Assembly (NCBI RefSeq): GCF_012848855.1
Contig: NZ_CP051630.1
Location: 661,501 to 725,500, forward strand
From: Pyruvatibacter mobilis
GTDB taxonomy: Bacteria; Pseudomonadota; Alphaproteobacteria; CGMCC-115125
Length of the DNA: 64,000 bases
Direction: 5' to 3'
Shown: positions 38,876-52,081 of the stretch, piece by piece
Position numbering within the stretch: position 1 is the stretch's first letter
How the letters are laid out: each line of letters starts with the position of its first letter
The notes under the pieces: generated by a model
The model's input: only the letters and a program-made list of their open reading frames with translations
The model's database searches: none
Told to the model about the DNA's origin: nothing
Program-made: the position numbers and the translations under genes

Positions 38876-40534
38876 ATGACGATTAATCTTTCGGTACCTG
38901 AGCAGACCGAACTGAAACCCCGTATCACCGTGTTCGGCGTCGGTGGCGCCGGCGGCAACGGTGTGAACAACATGATCGAGTCCGGCCTTGAGGGCGTGGA
39001 CTTTGTCGTCGCCAATACCGATGCCCAGGCGCTTGCGCAGTCGCTGGCCGACCGCCGCATCCAGATGGGCACCGCCATTACCCAGGGTCTTGGCGCAGGC
39101 TCCCGCCCGCAGGTGGGCGAAGCTGCGGCCGAGGAAGCGCTGGATGAAATCACCCAGCACCTGACCGGCTGCCACATGGCCTTCATCACCGCCGGCATGG
39201 GCGGCGGCACCGGCACTGGCGGCGCCCCGGTGATCGCCCGCGCGGCCCGCGAAATGGGCATCCTCACCGTCGGCGTGGTCACCAAGCCGTTCCAGTTCGA
39301 AGGCAGCCGCCGTCTGCGCATCGCGGAAGAGGGCATTGAGGAGCTTCAGCGCTACGTCGATACGCTGATCGTGATCCCGAACCAGAACCTGTTCCGCGTC
39401 GCCAACGAAAAGACGACCTTCGCTGACGCCTTCAGCATGGCTGACGAGGTGCTGCATTCCGGCGTCGCCGGCATCACCGACCTGATGGTGCGCCCGGGCC
39501 TGATCAATCTCGACTTTGCCGACGTGCGCACGGTCATGAACGAGATGGGCAAGGCGATGATGGGCACCGGCGAGGCGACGGGCGAGACCCGCGCCATCGA
39601 GGCCGCCGAAGCCGCCATCTCCAACCCGCTGCTGGACGAAGTGTCGATGAAGGGTGCGCGCGGCGTGCTCATCAACATCACCGGCGGCATGGACATGACG
39701 CTGTACGAGGTAGACGAAGCCGCCAACCGCATCCGCGAGGAAGTGGACCCGGACGCCAACATCATCGTCGGCTCCACCTTCGATACGGCGCTGGACGGTT
39801 CCATGCGCGTGTCCGTCGTGGCCACCGGCATCGATTGCGAAGAAGCACAGCAGCCGGTGCCGCAGGCCCCGCGTGCCTCCGAGCCCGTGCGCGGCTTTCG
39901 CCTGAAGGGCCAGTCCGCCGAAGCCGCGCCTGCGGCCTCTGCGTCCGTCTCGGCTCAGCCGGAAACCGCTGTCACCGCCGCGGATACCGCTGCCGCTGCT
40001 CCGGCGTCGGACCCGCTGCCGCCGCTGGGTGACGATATCGACCCGTCCGAATACGAAGCCGAGGTCATCATCCACAAGCCGCAGCAGGCTGCCGCCGAGG
40101 AAGAGACCGTGGCCAGCGAGCCCGTCGCCGAGCCGGAAGCACCGGTTGCCGCCACCCGCGGTGCCGTCGTTTCCCGCGAGCAGGGCGCTGCCTATATCGC
40201 CCCGGAAGCCAAGCGCATGCAGGCCAAGCCGCGCAAGAAGGCCCCGAGCTTCTTCGAGCGCATCACGGGCGGTGCCCGTGCGCGCGACGAGGATGCGGAA
40301 GCTGCCGGTGCCACGCCGCTGCGCCAGCCGGCCCGTCCGGCTGCCCAGGGCCGCGTGGAGCCGCGCATGGGTCAGCGTCCCGTGTCAGGCGGTCAGCGTC
40401 CGGCGCCGGAAGCCCCGCGCCAGGCCATTTCCACCCAGCAGACGGCCGCCGCACCCGCGCGTGACCTGACGCCGGATCCGGTCGAGGAAGAGCAGCTGGA
40501 AATCCCGGCCTTCCTGCGCCGCCAGGCCAACTAG
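38876..40534 (+). CDS. ftsZ: Cell division GTPase FtsZ
   Basis: A 552-residue tubulin-like GTPase that polymerises into the Z ring. The GTPase core (about 13-320) has [21 protein letters not shown], the GTP-phosphate motif GGGTGTGG (109-116) and [22 protein letters not shown]. An unusually long Ala/Pro/Glu-rich linker (about 325-530) follows, then the C-terminal peptide [16 protein letters not shown], which binds FtsA and other partners. The long linker is typical of Alphaproteobacteria. The ATG at 38876 has GGAGG at 38864-38868, and that site lies in the palindrome TGGAGG-C-CCTCCA. Confidence 0.97.
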   Translation: MTINLSVPEQTELKPRITVFGVGGAGGNGVNNMIESGLEGVDFVVANTDAQALAQSLADRRIQMGTAITQGLGAGSRPQVGEAAAEEALDEITQHLTGCHMAFITAGMGGGTGTGGAPVIARAAREMGILTVGVVTKPFQFEGSRRLRIAEEGIEELQRYVDTLIVIPNQNLFRVANEKTTFADAFSMADEVLHSGVAGITDLMVRPGLINLDFADVRTVMNEMGKAMMGTGEATGETRAIEAAEAAISNPLLDEVSMKGARGVLINITGGMDMTLYEVDEAANRIREEVDPDANIIVGSTFDTALDGSMRVSVVATGIDCEEAQQPVPQAPRASEPVRGFRLKGQSAEAAPAASASVSAQPETAVTAADTAAAAPASDPLPPLGDDIDPSEYEAEVIIHKPQQAAAEEETVASEPVAEPEAPVAATRGAVVSREQGAAYIAPEAKRMQAKPRKKAPSFFERITGGARARDEDAEAAGATPLRQPARPAAQGRVEPRMGQRPVSGGQRPAPEAPRQAISTQQTAAAPARDLTPDPVEEEQLEIPAFLRRQAN

Positions 40535-40657
40535 CCGGTTACACCGAACCCGCCCTGTCCGGTTTTGGCCGGGCAGGGGGGTGTCCCCCGGCGCACAGTC
40601 CTGCAAGGTCCGTTGCGGCGGGGCTGGAGGGGTGTTTCCGCGAAGCCCTGAAAAAGG

Positions 40658-40685
40658 AAGCCCTGCCGGAGAACCGGCAGGGCTT
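40658..40685. terminator. Bidirectional terminator between ftsZ and the chemoreceptor gene
   Basis: A perfect 12-bp stem (AAGCCCTGCCGG 40658-40669 with CCGGCAGGGCTT 40674-40685), loop AGAA, and a T-rich tail on plus. AAAAAGG precedes it, giving a T-tract for the convergent gene. It ends the dcw transcript 124 bases after ftsZ. Confidence 0.9.
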
Positions 40686-40735
40686 TTCTCGTTTCGTGTC
40701 CCGGCAGGGACGTCCCGAGGGGGCGGCTGCTCCCG

Positions 40736-42520
40736 TCAGGCCGCAGCGGCCTTCTGGGAAAACTGCTCGCGGATCGAATCCAGCGTGCTGCCGAGCTGGG
40801 TTTCCAGGGAGCCGATCGCCGAGGACACGGCGTCCTTCTCCACTCGCACATCGTTGGCGCGGGCGCGGCTTTCGTTGATCGAGTCGGAGACCTTGTGGAT
40901 CGACTCGGTCACGCTCTGGGTACCGGTGGCCGCCTCGTGGATATTGCGGGAGATTTCCTGGGTGGTCGCACCCTGTTCTTCCACCGCGGAGGCAATGGCA
41001 CCGGCGGCCTGGCTCACTTCGCCGATGGTCCGGGCGATGTTCTCGATCATCTCGACAACACTGCCGGTGGCGTTCTGGATCGATCCGACCTGACCGCCGA
41101 TCTGGTCGGTGGCCTTGGCGGTCTGCGATGCCAGTGACTTCACCTCCGAGGCCACGACGGCGAAGCCCTTGCCGGCTTCCCCGGCGCGTGCGGCCTCGAT
41201 GGTGGCGTTGAGCGCCAGCAGGTTGGTCTGGTCGGCGATGTCGGTGATCATCGCCACCACCTGGCCGATTTCCTGGGCCGCCTCATAGAGGCCGGAAATC
41301 TGCTGCTGGGCGTCGTCGGTCAGCGCCTTGGCCTGGTCCGCCACGTTGGAAGACTGAGCGGATTGCTCGGCCACTTCGCGGATGGCGGCCACCATTTCCT
41401 CGGTCGCCGAGGAGACGGACTGCACATTGACGGTGGCTTCCTCCGCGGCGGCGGCAACCGTCGCGTTCTCGTCCATGACGGTGGAGCTGATCTGGTCCAT
41501 GCCGTCCACGGCGACGGTCATCGTCTCCGCGTTGCGGCGCAGGCCGTTCACCGCTTCCGACAGGCTGGAGCGGATGGTCTCGGTCATGCTGAGCACGGCC
41601 TCGCGGGTCTTCTCTTCCATCTGCATCTCGCGTTCCATCTGCTTCTGGCGCTCGGCCAGTTTTTCACGCTCGATCATCTGCAGGCGGAACTCTTCCATCG
41701 CCTTGGCAAGGACGCCGACTTCATCCCTGGTGCTGGCATCGAATTCCACATTCGTGTCGCCCGAGGCCATGGTCTCCACCTTCTTCAGCATGTCGCCGAG
41801 AGGGCCTGCTGTCAGGCGGGTGATGACGAAGCCGACTGCCATCATCGCCAGGACACCGGCAACGCCGGCCACCATGATAATGCGTTCAGCCTGCTTCTCA
41901 TGGGCGAGGGCCAGGTTGGCGGATGCCTGGGTGAAGCCGTTCAGCTCGTTGATGAGGGCTTCGACCTCGTGCTCAAGCTTTTCTTCCTCGGCGTGGATGA
42001 CCTTGGCGAGGTCGTCTGCCTCATACAGCGCACCGGCCTTGAGGGCAGTGAAAAGTTCACGGGCGTGCTTTTCGAAGCTCTTATGCTCGGCTTCGATCTG
42101 CTTCAGGCTCTTGTAGACCTTTGCGAATTCCGCCTTGGCTTCCGCCGAGTGGGCGGTGTCCGCTGCCGCATTGGCGATCTTTTCCGCTTCGATGATCTCC
42201 TTGTTGATCTTCGGGGAGATTTCTTCGAAGTGGGTGATCGCCTTGGTCAGCGCCTTGGCGTCGGCATGACCGGTATCGGCTGCATAGCCGGCGGCAAGCG
42301 CCTGTTCGACGGCAACGGCCTGTTCGAGCTGATGCACGGTGACCTTGGTCACCATGTTGGTCAGGGGAATGTCCTGCTGGGTGATCGCGGCGATCTCCAC
42401 ACCGATGGTGCGGATCTGCAGATTGGCAAACAGCACAATGCCGCCGAGAACAATGCCCCCCAGGGCGGTGAATGCCGACATCTTCATCAGAAGCGACATG
42501 TTTCGAAAGAACGTAATCAT
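40736..42520 (-). CDS. Methyl-accepting chemotaxis protein
   Basis: A 594-residue chemoreceptor. TM1 is at about 13-33, followed by a helical periplasmic sensor domain (34-213, rich in Glu/Lys/Ala and resembling a four-helix bundle). TM2 is at about 214-234, HAMP at about 236-290, and a cytoplasmic signalling domain extends to 594. The hairpin tip that binds CheA/CheW is DIADQTNLLALNATIEAARAGEAGKGFAVVA (427-457). There is no CheR-tethering pentapeptide at the C-terminus. No other chemotaxis gene is nearby. It is on the opposite strand between ftsZ and lpxC, an uncommon insertion. Confidence 0.94.
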   Translation of the reverse strand: MITFFRNMSLLMKMSAFTALGGIVLGGIVLFANLQIRTIGVEIAAITQQDIPLTNMVTKVTVHQLEQAVAVEQALAAGYAADTGHADAKALTKAITHFEEISPKINKEIIEAEKIANAAADTAHSAEAKAEFAKVYKSLKQIEAEHKSFEKHARELFTALKAGALYEADDLAKVIHAEEEKLEHEVEALINELNGFTQASANLALAHEKQAERIIMVAGVAGVLAMMAVGFVITRLTAGPLGDMLKKVETMASGDTNVEFDASTRDEVGVLAKAMEEFRLQMIEREKLAERQKQMEREMQMEEKTREAVLSMTETIRSSLSEAVNGLRRNAETMTVAVDGMDQISSTVMDENATVAAAAEEATVNVQSVSSATEEMVAAIREVAEQSAQSSNVADQAKALTDDAQQQISGLYEAAQEIGQVVAMITDIADQTNLLALNATIEAARAGEAGKGFAVVASEVKSLASQTAKATDQIGGQVGSIQNATGSVVEMIENIARTIGEVSQAAGAIASAVEEQGATTQEISRNIHEAATGTQSVTESIHKVSDSINESRARANDVRVEKDAVSSAIGSLETQLGSTLDSIREQFSQKAAAA

Positions 42521-42785
42521 GGCAACGACCTCTTGGTCCTGAGACGTGCAGAAGTTTTGCCCGATAAAACCTAAAGTTTAGTTGAATTCGAAATATACCC
42601 GTAATCGTCTCATAGTGATTGGAATCTTAACCGCTGTTTCACAGCTTGGGGATCGTCTCAAAAGGCTTTTAGAAACAATGGCTTGCGGTGTAACACAGCG
42701 AAACACCCTGTGACTTGTTGCTGGACGGCCACATTGGTAGAAAGTTCATGCGCGATTGCACGCATGTGCCGCAATTCCAGCTTTT

Positions 42786-42836
42786 CCGCCGATATTGGGG
42801 TATCGGCGGGCGGCTGACAGCCCCGGGAAGGGGCTG
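42786..42836. other. Two tandem hairpins upstream of lpxC
   Basis: CCGCCGATA (42786-42794) pairs with TATCGGCGG (42801-42809) around a six-base loop. CAGCCCC (42818-42824) pairs with GGGGCTG (42830-42836) around GGGAA. Both lie in the 462-bp gap 42521-42982, about 150 bp before lpxC, without T-tracts. Other parts of the gap hold the AT-rich chemoreceptor upstream region and nothing I recognise. Confidence 0.5.
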
Positions 42837-42982
42837 TTAACCAGCCGGGAACGCAGGCACGCCGGACGCGGCCTTCTTGGGGAAGAGGGGCGATTGTCCG
42901 GCCGGGCAGGGCTCTGCACACACGCAGAGCGCGCATCAACCGGGGGCAGGCGCCTTCCGTCCCGCAACGCGGGGGCGGCGCC

Positions 42983-44014
42983 ATGAAGGGGGACCGAGAC
43001 GTGACTGTTCAGAATGGAAAGGCCCTCAGGGCAAACATGGCCAAGAGTAAACCGCAGCAGACCCTGAAGACCGCCATCAGCTGTACCGGGGTCGGTGTTC
43101 ATACCGGCGCCATGGTCACGATGACCTTCCGTCCCGCCGCTCCCAATACCGGTATCGTTTTCCGCCGCACCGACCTGTCGCCCGCAGAGGGCGGGGGTGC
43201 GGACATTCCCGCCGTCGCCGGCAGCGTGATCGACACGCAGCTCGGCACCACCATCAGCGCCGATGGCGCCTTCAAGGGCAAGGCCACGGTCTCCACCATC
43301 GAACATGTGATGGCAGCGCTGGCGGGTTGCGGCATCGACAATCTCATCATCGACGTGGATGCCGGTGAGGCGCCTGTCATGGACGGCTCGTCCGCGCCCT
43401 TCGTGCGCCTGATCGAGTGTGCCGGCATCGAGCAGCAGGCCGCCCCGCGCCGCTATCTGCGCATTCTGCGCAAGGTGGAAGTGGTGGACGGCCAGAAGGT
43501 GGCGTCGCTTGAGCCGTTCGACGGCCAGTCCTTCTTCTTCTCCATTGATTTCGATACCCCGGTGATCGGCCAGCAGGAGCTGGAAGTCGAGCTGGCGGCG
43601 GGCGCCTTCAAGAGCGACATCGCTGATGCCCGCACCTTCGGTTTCGTGAAGGACGTGGAATTCCTGCGCAGCCTCGGCCTGGCGCGCGGCTCCTCGCTTG
43701 AAAATTCCGTCGCCATCCAGGACGACGCCATCCTCAACGAGGAAGGCCTGCGCCATGACGACGAGTTCGTGCGCCACAAGATGCTGGACGCGATCGGCGA
43801 CCTCTTCGTGCTCGGCGCGCCGGTGATCGGTCGCTATCGCGGTGTCCGCTCGGGCCATGCCTTCAACTATCAGCTCGTGCAGGCACTGCTGGCGGAGCCC
43901 GATGCCTTCGAGATCACCACCGAGGCACCGGCCACGGCGCTGCCGGCGGTGACGGGCGGGGCGGTTTCCGGCGCCTCCGCACCGGTCGGCCAGGCTGTTG
44001 CGGCCCCTGCCTGA
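42983..44014 (+). CDS. lpxC: UDP-3-O-acyl-N-acetylglucosamine deacetylase LpxC
   Basis: A 343-residue zinc enzyme catalysing the committed step of lipid A synthesis in the cytoplasm. Zinc ligands are H108 in STIEHVMAAL, and H265 and D269 in RHKMLDAIGD. The catalytic H292 is in SGHAFNYQLVQALL. LKTAISCTGVGVHTG (28-42) and MDGSSAPFV are family hallmarks. Numbering is from the ATG at 42983. A GTG at 43001 with AAGGGGGA eight bases upstream is an equally plausible start, giving 337 residues. The gene follows the dcw cluster as in many Proteobacteria, but is separated from ftsZ here by the chemoreceptor gene. Confidence 0.96.
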   Translation: MKGDRDVTVQNGKALRANMAKSKPQQTLKTAISCTGVGVHTGAMVTMTFRPAAPNTGIVFRRTDLSPAEGGGADIPAVAGSVIDTQLGTTISADGAFKGKATVSTIEHVMAALAGCGIDNLIIDVDAGEAPVMDGSSAPFVRLIECAGIEQQAAPRRYLRILRKVEVVDGQKVASLEPFDGQSFFFSIDFDTPVIGQQELEVELAAGAFKSDIADARTFGFVKDVEFLRSLGLARGSSLENSVAIQDDAILNEEGLRHDDEFVRHKMLDAIGDLFVLGAPVIGRYRGVRSGHAFNYQLVQALLAEPDAFEITTEAPATALPAVTGGAVSGASAPVGQAVAAPA

Positions 44015-44178
44015 TAAACCCCCCATCCGATTTCCCAATCTCCTGCCTCTGACGGCAGTTTGATGCCCTGCGGTGCGTCCACACGCATTGCCGCGCATGG
44101 GCGGAAGCGGCTATTGTGCGGGTCCTGACGCTGAGGGCGGGATGACTCGTCCGGCGTCATCACAAATCCGGTTCGACC

Positions 44179-45009
44179 ATGCTTCATTTCCAGTTTCCCG
44201 CCGCTCTTGTCCGCAGCGCCGCCCTTGCCGCCGCGCTGGTGCTTGCTGCCTGTTCCGGCGATGACGCGGACGAGCTGGAATATGTCGAGACCCCTGTCGA
44301 GGAGCTCTACAACAACGCCGTCAACGAGCTGGAAGACGGCAATTACCGCGCCGCCGTGCCGCTGTTCGACGAGGTGGAGCGCCAGCATCCCTATTCGGTG
44401 TGGGCCCGCCGGGCGATCCTGATGGGTGCCTTCTGCCAGTATCAGGTCAATGAATATGACAGCGCCATCATCGGCGCCCAGCGCTTCATCGCCCTGCATC
44501 CGGGCAATCCGGATGTGGGCTATGCCTATTACCTGGTGGCCCTGTCCTTCTATGAGCAGATCACCGACGTGGCGCGCGACCAGCGCACCACCGAGCGCGC
44601 GCTGCGGGCGCTTGAAGAAGTGGTGCGCCGCTTCCCGGACAGCGAATATGCGCGTGACGCGCGGCTCAAGGTGGACCTCACCTATGACCACCTGGCCGGC
44701 AAGGAAATGCATATCGGCCGCTGGTATCTCAATCGCGGTCAGTATGTGGCGGCGATCAACCGCTTCCGCACGGTGATCACCCGTTACCAGACAACAACGC
44801 ATACGGCTGAAGCCCTGCATCGCCTGTCCGAGGCCTATATGGCGCTCGGCGTGCAGCATGAGGCGCAGACCGCCGCGGCCGTGCTCGGCTACAATTATCC
44901 GGGCTCGGAGTGGTACGAATATTCCTATGCGCTGCTGGCCAATGACGGCCTGCAGCCCTTCGAAGACGAAGGCTCGTGGATCAGCCGGGCCTGGCAGAGC
45001 GTCTTTTAG
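44179..45009 (+). CDS. bamD: Outer-membrane assembly lipoprotein BamD
   Basis: A 276-residue lipoprotein of the BAM complex that inserts beta-barrel proteins into the outer membrane. The signal peptide ends at lipobox LAAC with C25 lipidated. Five TPR-like helical pairs follow (VEELYNNAVNELEDGNYRAAVPLFDEVERQHPYSVWARRA, ANEYD-type second repeat, QRTTERALRALEEVVRRFPDSEYARDA, then GRWYLNRGQYVAAINRFRTVITRYQTTTHTAEALHRLSEAYMALG). Length and spacing match BamD. It precedes recN by 12 bases, an arrangement seen in many Alphaproteobacteria. Confidence 0.95.
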   Translation: MLHFQFPAALVRSAALAAALVLAACSGDDADELEYVETPVEELYNNAVNELEDGNYRAAVPLFDEVERQHPYSVWARRAILMGAFCQYQVNEYDSAIIGAQRFIALHPGNPDVGYAYYLVALSFYEQITDVARDQRTTERALRALEEVVRRFPDSEYARDARLKVDLTYDHLAGKEMHIGRWYLNRGQYVAAINRFRTVITRYQTTTHTAEALHRLSEAYMALGVQHEAQTAAAVLGYNYPGSEWYEYSYALLANDGLQPFEDEGSWISRAWQSVF

Positions 45010-45021
45010 GCAGTCGCGGGC

Positions 45022-48827
<3,806 letters not shown>

Positions 48828-48854
48828 CGCAATGGCCTGTCCCCCTCACCGTAT

Positions 48855-48984
48855 CCCTCCGGCTTGACCGGAGGGTCTACGCTCATGACCCCTTGTCGAC
48901 GTGCGCGTGGCTGTGGCCATGCACCCGCCGCACGCTCCGTTCCCAACAGCCGAAGCGAGTGGGCCCTCCGGTCAAGCCGGAGGG
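48855..48984. repeat. Composite element A-core-A, inverted copy 4
   Basis: A perfect A module (48855-48875) is followed by the core in reverse orientation (GTCTAC at its start; CAACAGCCGAAGCGAGTGGG before the end). The second A module closes the element at 48964-48984. Read on minus, it has the order and core ends of the copies at 19884, 20665 and 20939, with a diverged middle. Confidence 0.75.
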
Positions 48985-49046
48985 ATGCGGGACGTGGGGG
49001 AAGGGGGTGGCAGGCAGTTTCTTAAGGCACCCGTGCTGCCCCTGGA

Positions 49047-49262
49047 CCCCGGATCAAGTCCGGGGTGACGGAGTGTGGGCTTTTTTCCGCTACCCCTCCC
49101 GCTCTTCCTCCGGCTTGACCGGAGGACCCATGGGAGGATCGGGTGCACTCTGAGCGCGGAGCAGGACACCCAATTCCCCGTATCCCCGGACTTGATCCGG
49201 GGTCCACTCGCGTCTGCTGCGGGCTGGGGGGTGGGCGAGTAGGCCCCGGGTCGAGCCCGGGG
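49047..49262. repeat. Cluster of B, A and B-B palindromic modules
   Basis: CCCCGG-ATCAAGT-CCGGGG (49047-49065, B) is followed by CCTCCGG-CTTGA-CCGGAGG (49107-49125, A). A B-B pair comes next (CCCCGGACTTGATCCGGGG from 49184 with CCACTCGC, and CCCCGGGTCGAGCCCGGGG 49244-49262), matching the layout at 10761-10839. With the previous entry this fills the 480-bp gap between ligA and the aminopeptidase gene; no gene is visible in it. Confidence 0.75.
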
Positions 49263-49282
49263 CTGCGGCGGGATGCTTAGCT

Positions 49283-49310
49283 AGGCAACCCCTCAGAATG
49301 GGTTCTGCCT
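49283..49310 (-). terminator. Hairpin at the aminopeptidase stop codon
   Basis: AGGCAACCC (49283-49291) pairs with GGGTTcTGCCT (49300-49310, one bulged C). The stem overlaps the stop codon of the minus-strand aminopeptidase gene and has no T-tract, so it is a weak terminator candidate. Confidence 0.35.
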
Positions 49311-51156
49311 AAACAGCCTTCGTGGCCTGCTCCAGCCACGCCTGATCCTCCGGCGGCAGCAGGGGCATCAGGGTGTCGCGGACGCGGGCGTGGTAGGCGT
49401 TGAGCCAGGCGCGTTCCTCGGTCGACAGCAGGTCGGGAATGATCAGCATGCGGTCAATCGGCGCCAGGGTCAGCGTCTCGAAGCCCTGCATCGGCCGTTC
49501 GCCGCCGTCGATCTCGTCGGGTTGCGTCACCGCCACCAGGTTCTCGATGCGGATGCCATAGGCGCCGGTCTTGTAGAAACCGGGCTCGTTGGAAACCACC
49601 ATGCCCGGGTCGAGCGGCACGTTATGCGGCAGTTTGGAGATGCGCTGCGGGCCTTCATGGACAGACAGATAGCTGCCGACCCCATGGCCGGTGCCGTGAT
49701 CGAAATCAAGCCCTGCCTGCCACAGGGCATTGCGCGCCAGCACGTCGAGCTGCGAGCCGGACGTGCCCTTGGGGAAGCGCGCCATGGCCAGCGAGATATG
49801 GCCCTTGAGCACGCGGGTGAAGCGGTCGCGCACATCGGCTATGTCCGGCGTGGTGGCCGGTTCGCCGATCGCCACGGTGCGGGTGATGTCCGTGGTGCCA
49901 TCAAGATATTGCGCACCTGAATCCACCAGGTAGATGTCGCCCGGATTGAGCGGCCGGTCGGTGGCTTCGGTGACGCGGTAATGCACGATGGCGCCGTTGG
50001 GCCCTGCGCCTGAGATCGTGTCGAAGGACAGATCCTTGAGCGCGCCGGTGTCGGCGCGGAAGCCTTCCAGTGCGCGAGCGGCCGAGATTTCGGTGACACC
50101 GCCCTTGGGGCCTTCACGGTCGAGCCAGGCCAGAAAGCGCGTCACGGCCGCGCCGTCGCGGATATGGGCTGCGCGCATGCCCGCGAGTTCAGCGTCGTTC
50201 TTGCGCGCCTTGGGCAGCACGCAGGGGTCATCGCCTGCACGGATGACGGCGCCTGCGTCCTTCAGGCGCTCATGGATCCATTCCGCGGCACTGGCAATAT
50301 CCAGCCGCACTTCTTTTTTGGCCGCACCTAGTTCCTCCAGCGCTTCCTTCAGGCGGCCGGGGGCGTGCAGGGTCACCTTGTTGCCGAGATGGGCGCGGGT
50401 TTCGGCTGTGATCTTGCGGTCGTCGATGAACAGATCCGCGTGGCCGTCCTCGTGCAGGATCGCGAATGACAGCGGCAGGGGCGTGTGGCTCACATCACTG
50501 CCGCGGATGTTGAACAGCCAGGCAATCGAATCCGGCTGGGTGAGGATGGCGGCATGCACGTCGTCATGCTCCAGCGTGTCCGACACGCGGGCGAGCTTCG
50601 CCTCGTGGTCTTCGCCCGCATGATCCAGCGGGTGCGGCACAACGGCGCCGAAGGGCTGTTGCGGCTGGTCGTCCCAGATCGCGTCGACAAGATTATCCGT
50701 GCAGGGAACAAGCTCCGCGCCCGCCCGCTCGCAGGCCTTGCGCAGGCGGGCGGCGGCGGCTGCCGTGTGCAGCCATGGGTCGAACCCCAGCCGCGCGCCA
50801 TGCACCAGGTTTTCCTCGATCCAGCGGGTCGCCGGTTCGTCCACCAAATGCTGCGGCTCGAAGATCGCCATGTCCACCTGGTCGCGCACCTGCAGGGTGT
50901 AGCGCCCGTCGATGAAGATCGCGGCCTTGTCCTTCAAGACGATGGCCATGCCCGCTGACCCGCCGAAGCCTGTCAGCCATTTCAGGCGCTCGGCATGCGG
51001 CGGCACATATTCGCCCTGATGCTCATCGGCACGGGGAATGATGAAGCCGTCCAGCCCCCGGCGCGCCATTTCCGCGCGCAGCCTGGCCACGCGCGGGGCG
51101 CCCACGGTGGGGTCCGGATTGTCGGAGAAGATCTGAAAACCGAGTGCTTTGTCCAT
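49309..51156 (-). CDS. Aminopeptidase P family protein (M24B, Xaa-Pro)
   Basis: A 615-residue cytoplasmic metallopeptidase with two N-terminal creatinase-like domains (about 20-320, LRAEMARRGLDGFIIPRADEHQGEYVPPHAERLKWLTGF) and a pita-bread catalytic domain. Metal ligands fit D412 and D423 (YLVDSGAQYLDGTTDITRT), H491 (HGTGHGVG), E524 (VSNEPGFY) and E538 (RIENLV). The three-domain layout and length resemble eukaryotic-type aminopeptidase P1, which removes the residue before proline. It starts 40 bases after prmA on the same strand. Confidence 0.93.
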   Translation of the reverse strand: MDKALGFQIFSDNPDPTVGAPRVARLRAEMARRGLDGFIIPRADEHQGEYVPPHAERLKWLTGFGGSAGMAIVLKDKAAIFIDGRYTLQVRDQVDMAIFEPQHLVDEPATRWIEENLVHGARLGFDPWLHTAAAAARLRKACERAGAELVPCTDNLVDAIWDDQPQQPFGAVVPHPLDHAGEDHEAKLARVSDTLEHDDVHAAILTQPDSIAWLFNIRGSDVSHTPLPLSFAILHEDGHADLFIDDRKITAETRAHLGNKVTLHAPGRLKEALEELGAAKKEVRLDIASAAEWIHERLKDAGAVIRAGDDPCVLPKARKNDAELAGMRAAHIRDGAAVTRFLAWLDREGPKGGVTEISAARALEGFRADTGALKDLSFDTISGAGPNGAIVHYRVTEATDRPLNPGDIYLVDSGAQYLDGTTDITRTVAIGEPATTPDIADVRDRFTRVLKGHISLAMARFPKGTSGSQLDVLARNALWQAGLDFDHGTGHGVGSYLSVHEGPQRISKLPHNVPLDPGMVVSNEPGFYKTGAYGIRIENLVAVTQPDEIDGGERPMQGFETLTLAPIDRMLIIPDLLSTEERAWLNAYHARVRDTLMPLLPPEDQAWLEQATKAV

Positions 51157-51196
51157 GCACCCTATTTAGGCGCAATGGGCGGGATCGCCAAGCCGG

Positions 51197-52081
51197 TCAG
51201 CGTCCCAGCAGCAGGGTCATCCATTCGCCGATGGGGTAGCGCTGAACGACGCAGAAACCCTGGCCGCGATAGGTGGCCTCCACGGCGCGGGACTGGTGGC
51301 GCAGCAGGCCCGACAGGATCACATGGCTGCCGAAGCCCGGCCCGCCGCCGCGGGTGAACCGGCGCATGTCGGGGGCGAGGCTGATCAGCGGGCCCGCCAG
51401 CACATTGGCCATGACGAGGCCGAAGGGGGCCTGCTCACGGATCGCATTGTGCTGGAAGCCCGTGGCCTCCACCGCGTCCACCAGCGGCCCGACACCGTTG
51501 GCGCGGGCGGCGGCGTTGGCGAAGTCCACTGACGGCGCATCAATGTCGCCACCGATCACCGGCAGGCGGGTGGCGCGCGCATAGGCGATGGAGAGAATGC
51601 CGGTGCCGCAGCCGAGATCAAAGACCGGGCCGTCGAACCCGCGCTTCAAGAGGTCATCCAGCGCCAGCAGGCAGCCCGTCGTGGTCGGGTGCTGGCCGGT
51701 GCCAAAGGCTTCGCCCGCCTCGATCAGCAGTGAGTGGGTGCCGCCGGGGGCGGGGGCGTCGTGGCTGCCATGGATGTGGAAGCGGCCGGCGCGCACGGGT
51801 TTCAGATCCGCAAGCCCGCGCTTCACCCAGTCCTCGTTGCGCAGCCGCTCAAGGCTGTAGCCGGGCACGTCGTCCAGCGCTTCGGCCAGCACCGCGTCGA
51901 TCGACTCGCGGCTCGGCTCATCGCCGAACAGCACGGTCAGGGCATAGTCGCCGCCGATTTCCTCGAAGGCTGAGACCGAGAGCACGTCCGGGTGGGTTTC
52001 GGTCAGCCAGTCCGTGGCGCTGTCGGCATCGGCCTGGGGCACGCGGAACACCGCCTGCCAGAGATTGGGGTCGGTGGTCAT
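51197..52081 (-). CDS. prmA: Ribosomal protein L11 methyltransferase PrmA
   Basis: A 294-residue methyltransferase for ribosomal protein L11. The N-terminal substrate-recognition part (1-90) includes WLTETHPDVLSVSAFEE and YSLERLRNEDWVKRGLADLKPV. The SAM site is VFDLGCGTGILSIAYAR, preceded by EAGEAFGTGQHPTTTGCLLALDDL, which is diagnostic of PrmA. LVMANVLAGPLISLAPDM carries the catalytic NxLAxxL motif. The start codon overlaps the stop of the upstream helicase gene (ATGA), so translation is coupled. Confidence 0.94.
   Translation of the reverse strand: MTTDPNLWQAVFRVPQADADSATDWLTETHPDVLSVSAFEEIGGDYALTVLFGDEPSRESIDAVLAEALDDVPGYSLERLRNEDWVKRGLADLKPVRAGRFHIHGSHDAPAPGGTHSLLIEAGEAFGTGQHPTTTGCLLALDDLLKRGFDGPVFDLGCGTGILSIAYARATRLPVIGGDIDAPSVDFANAAARANGVGPLVDAVEATGFQHNAIREQAPFGLVMANVLAGPLISLAPDMRRFTRGGGPGFGSHVILSGLLRHQSRAVEATYRGQGFCVVQRYPIGEWMTLLLGR

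Noticed and set aside
42551-42579. Sigma-28-like halves GCCCGATAA and TAAAGTTT upstream of the chemoreceptor
   Set aside because: On plus the -10-like half precedes the -35-like half. On minus, the chemoreceptor's direction, neither half reads as consensus. The arrangement cannot act as a flagellar promoter.
42786-42809. Terminator for the chemoreceptor or lpxC region
   Set aside because: The stem has no T-tract on either strand and lies upstream of both genes, not after one.
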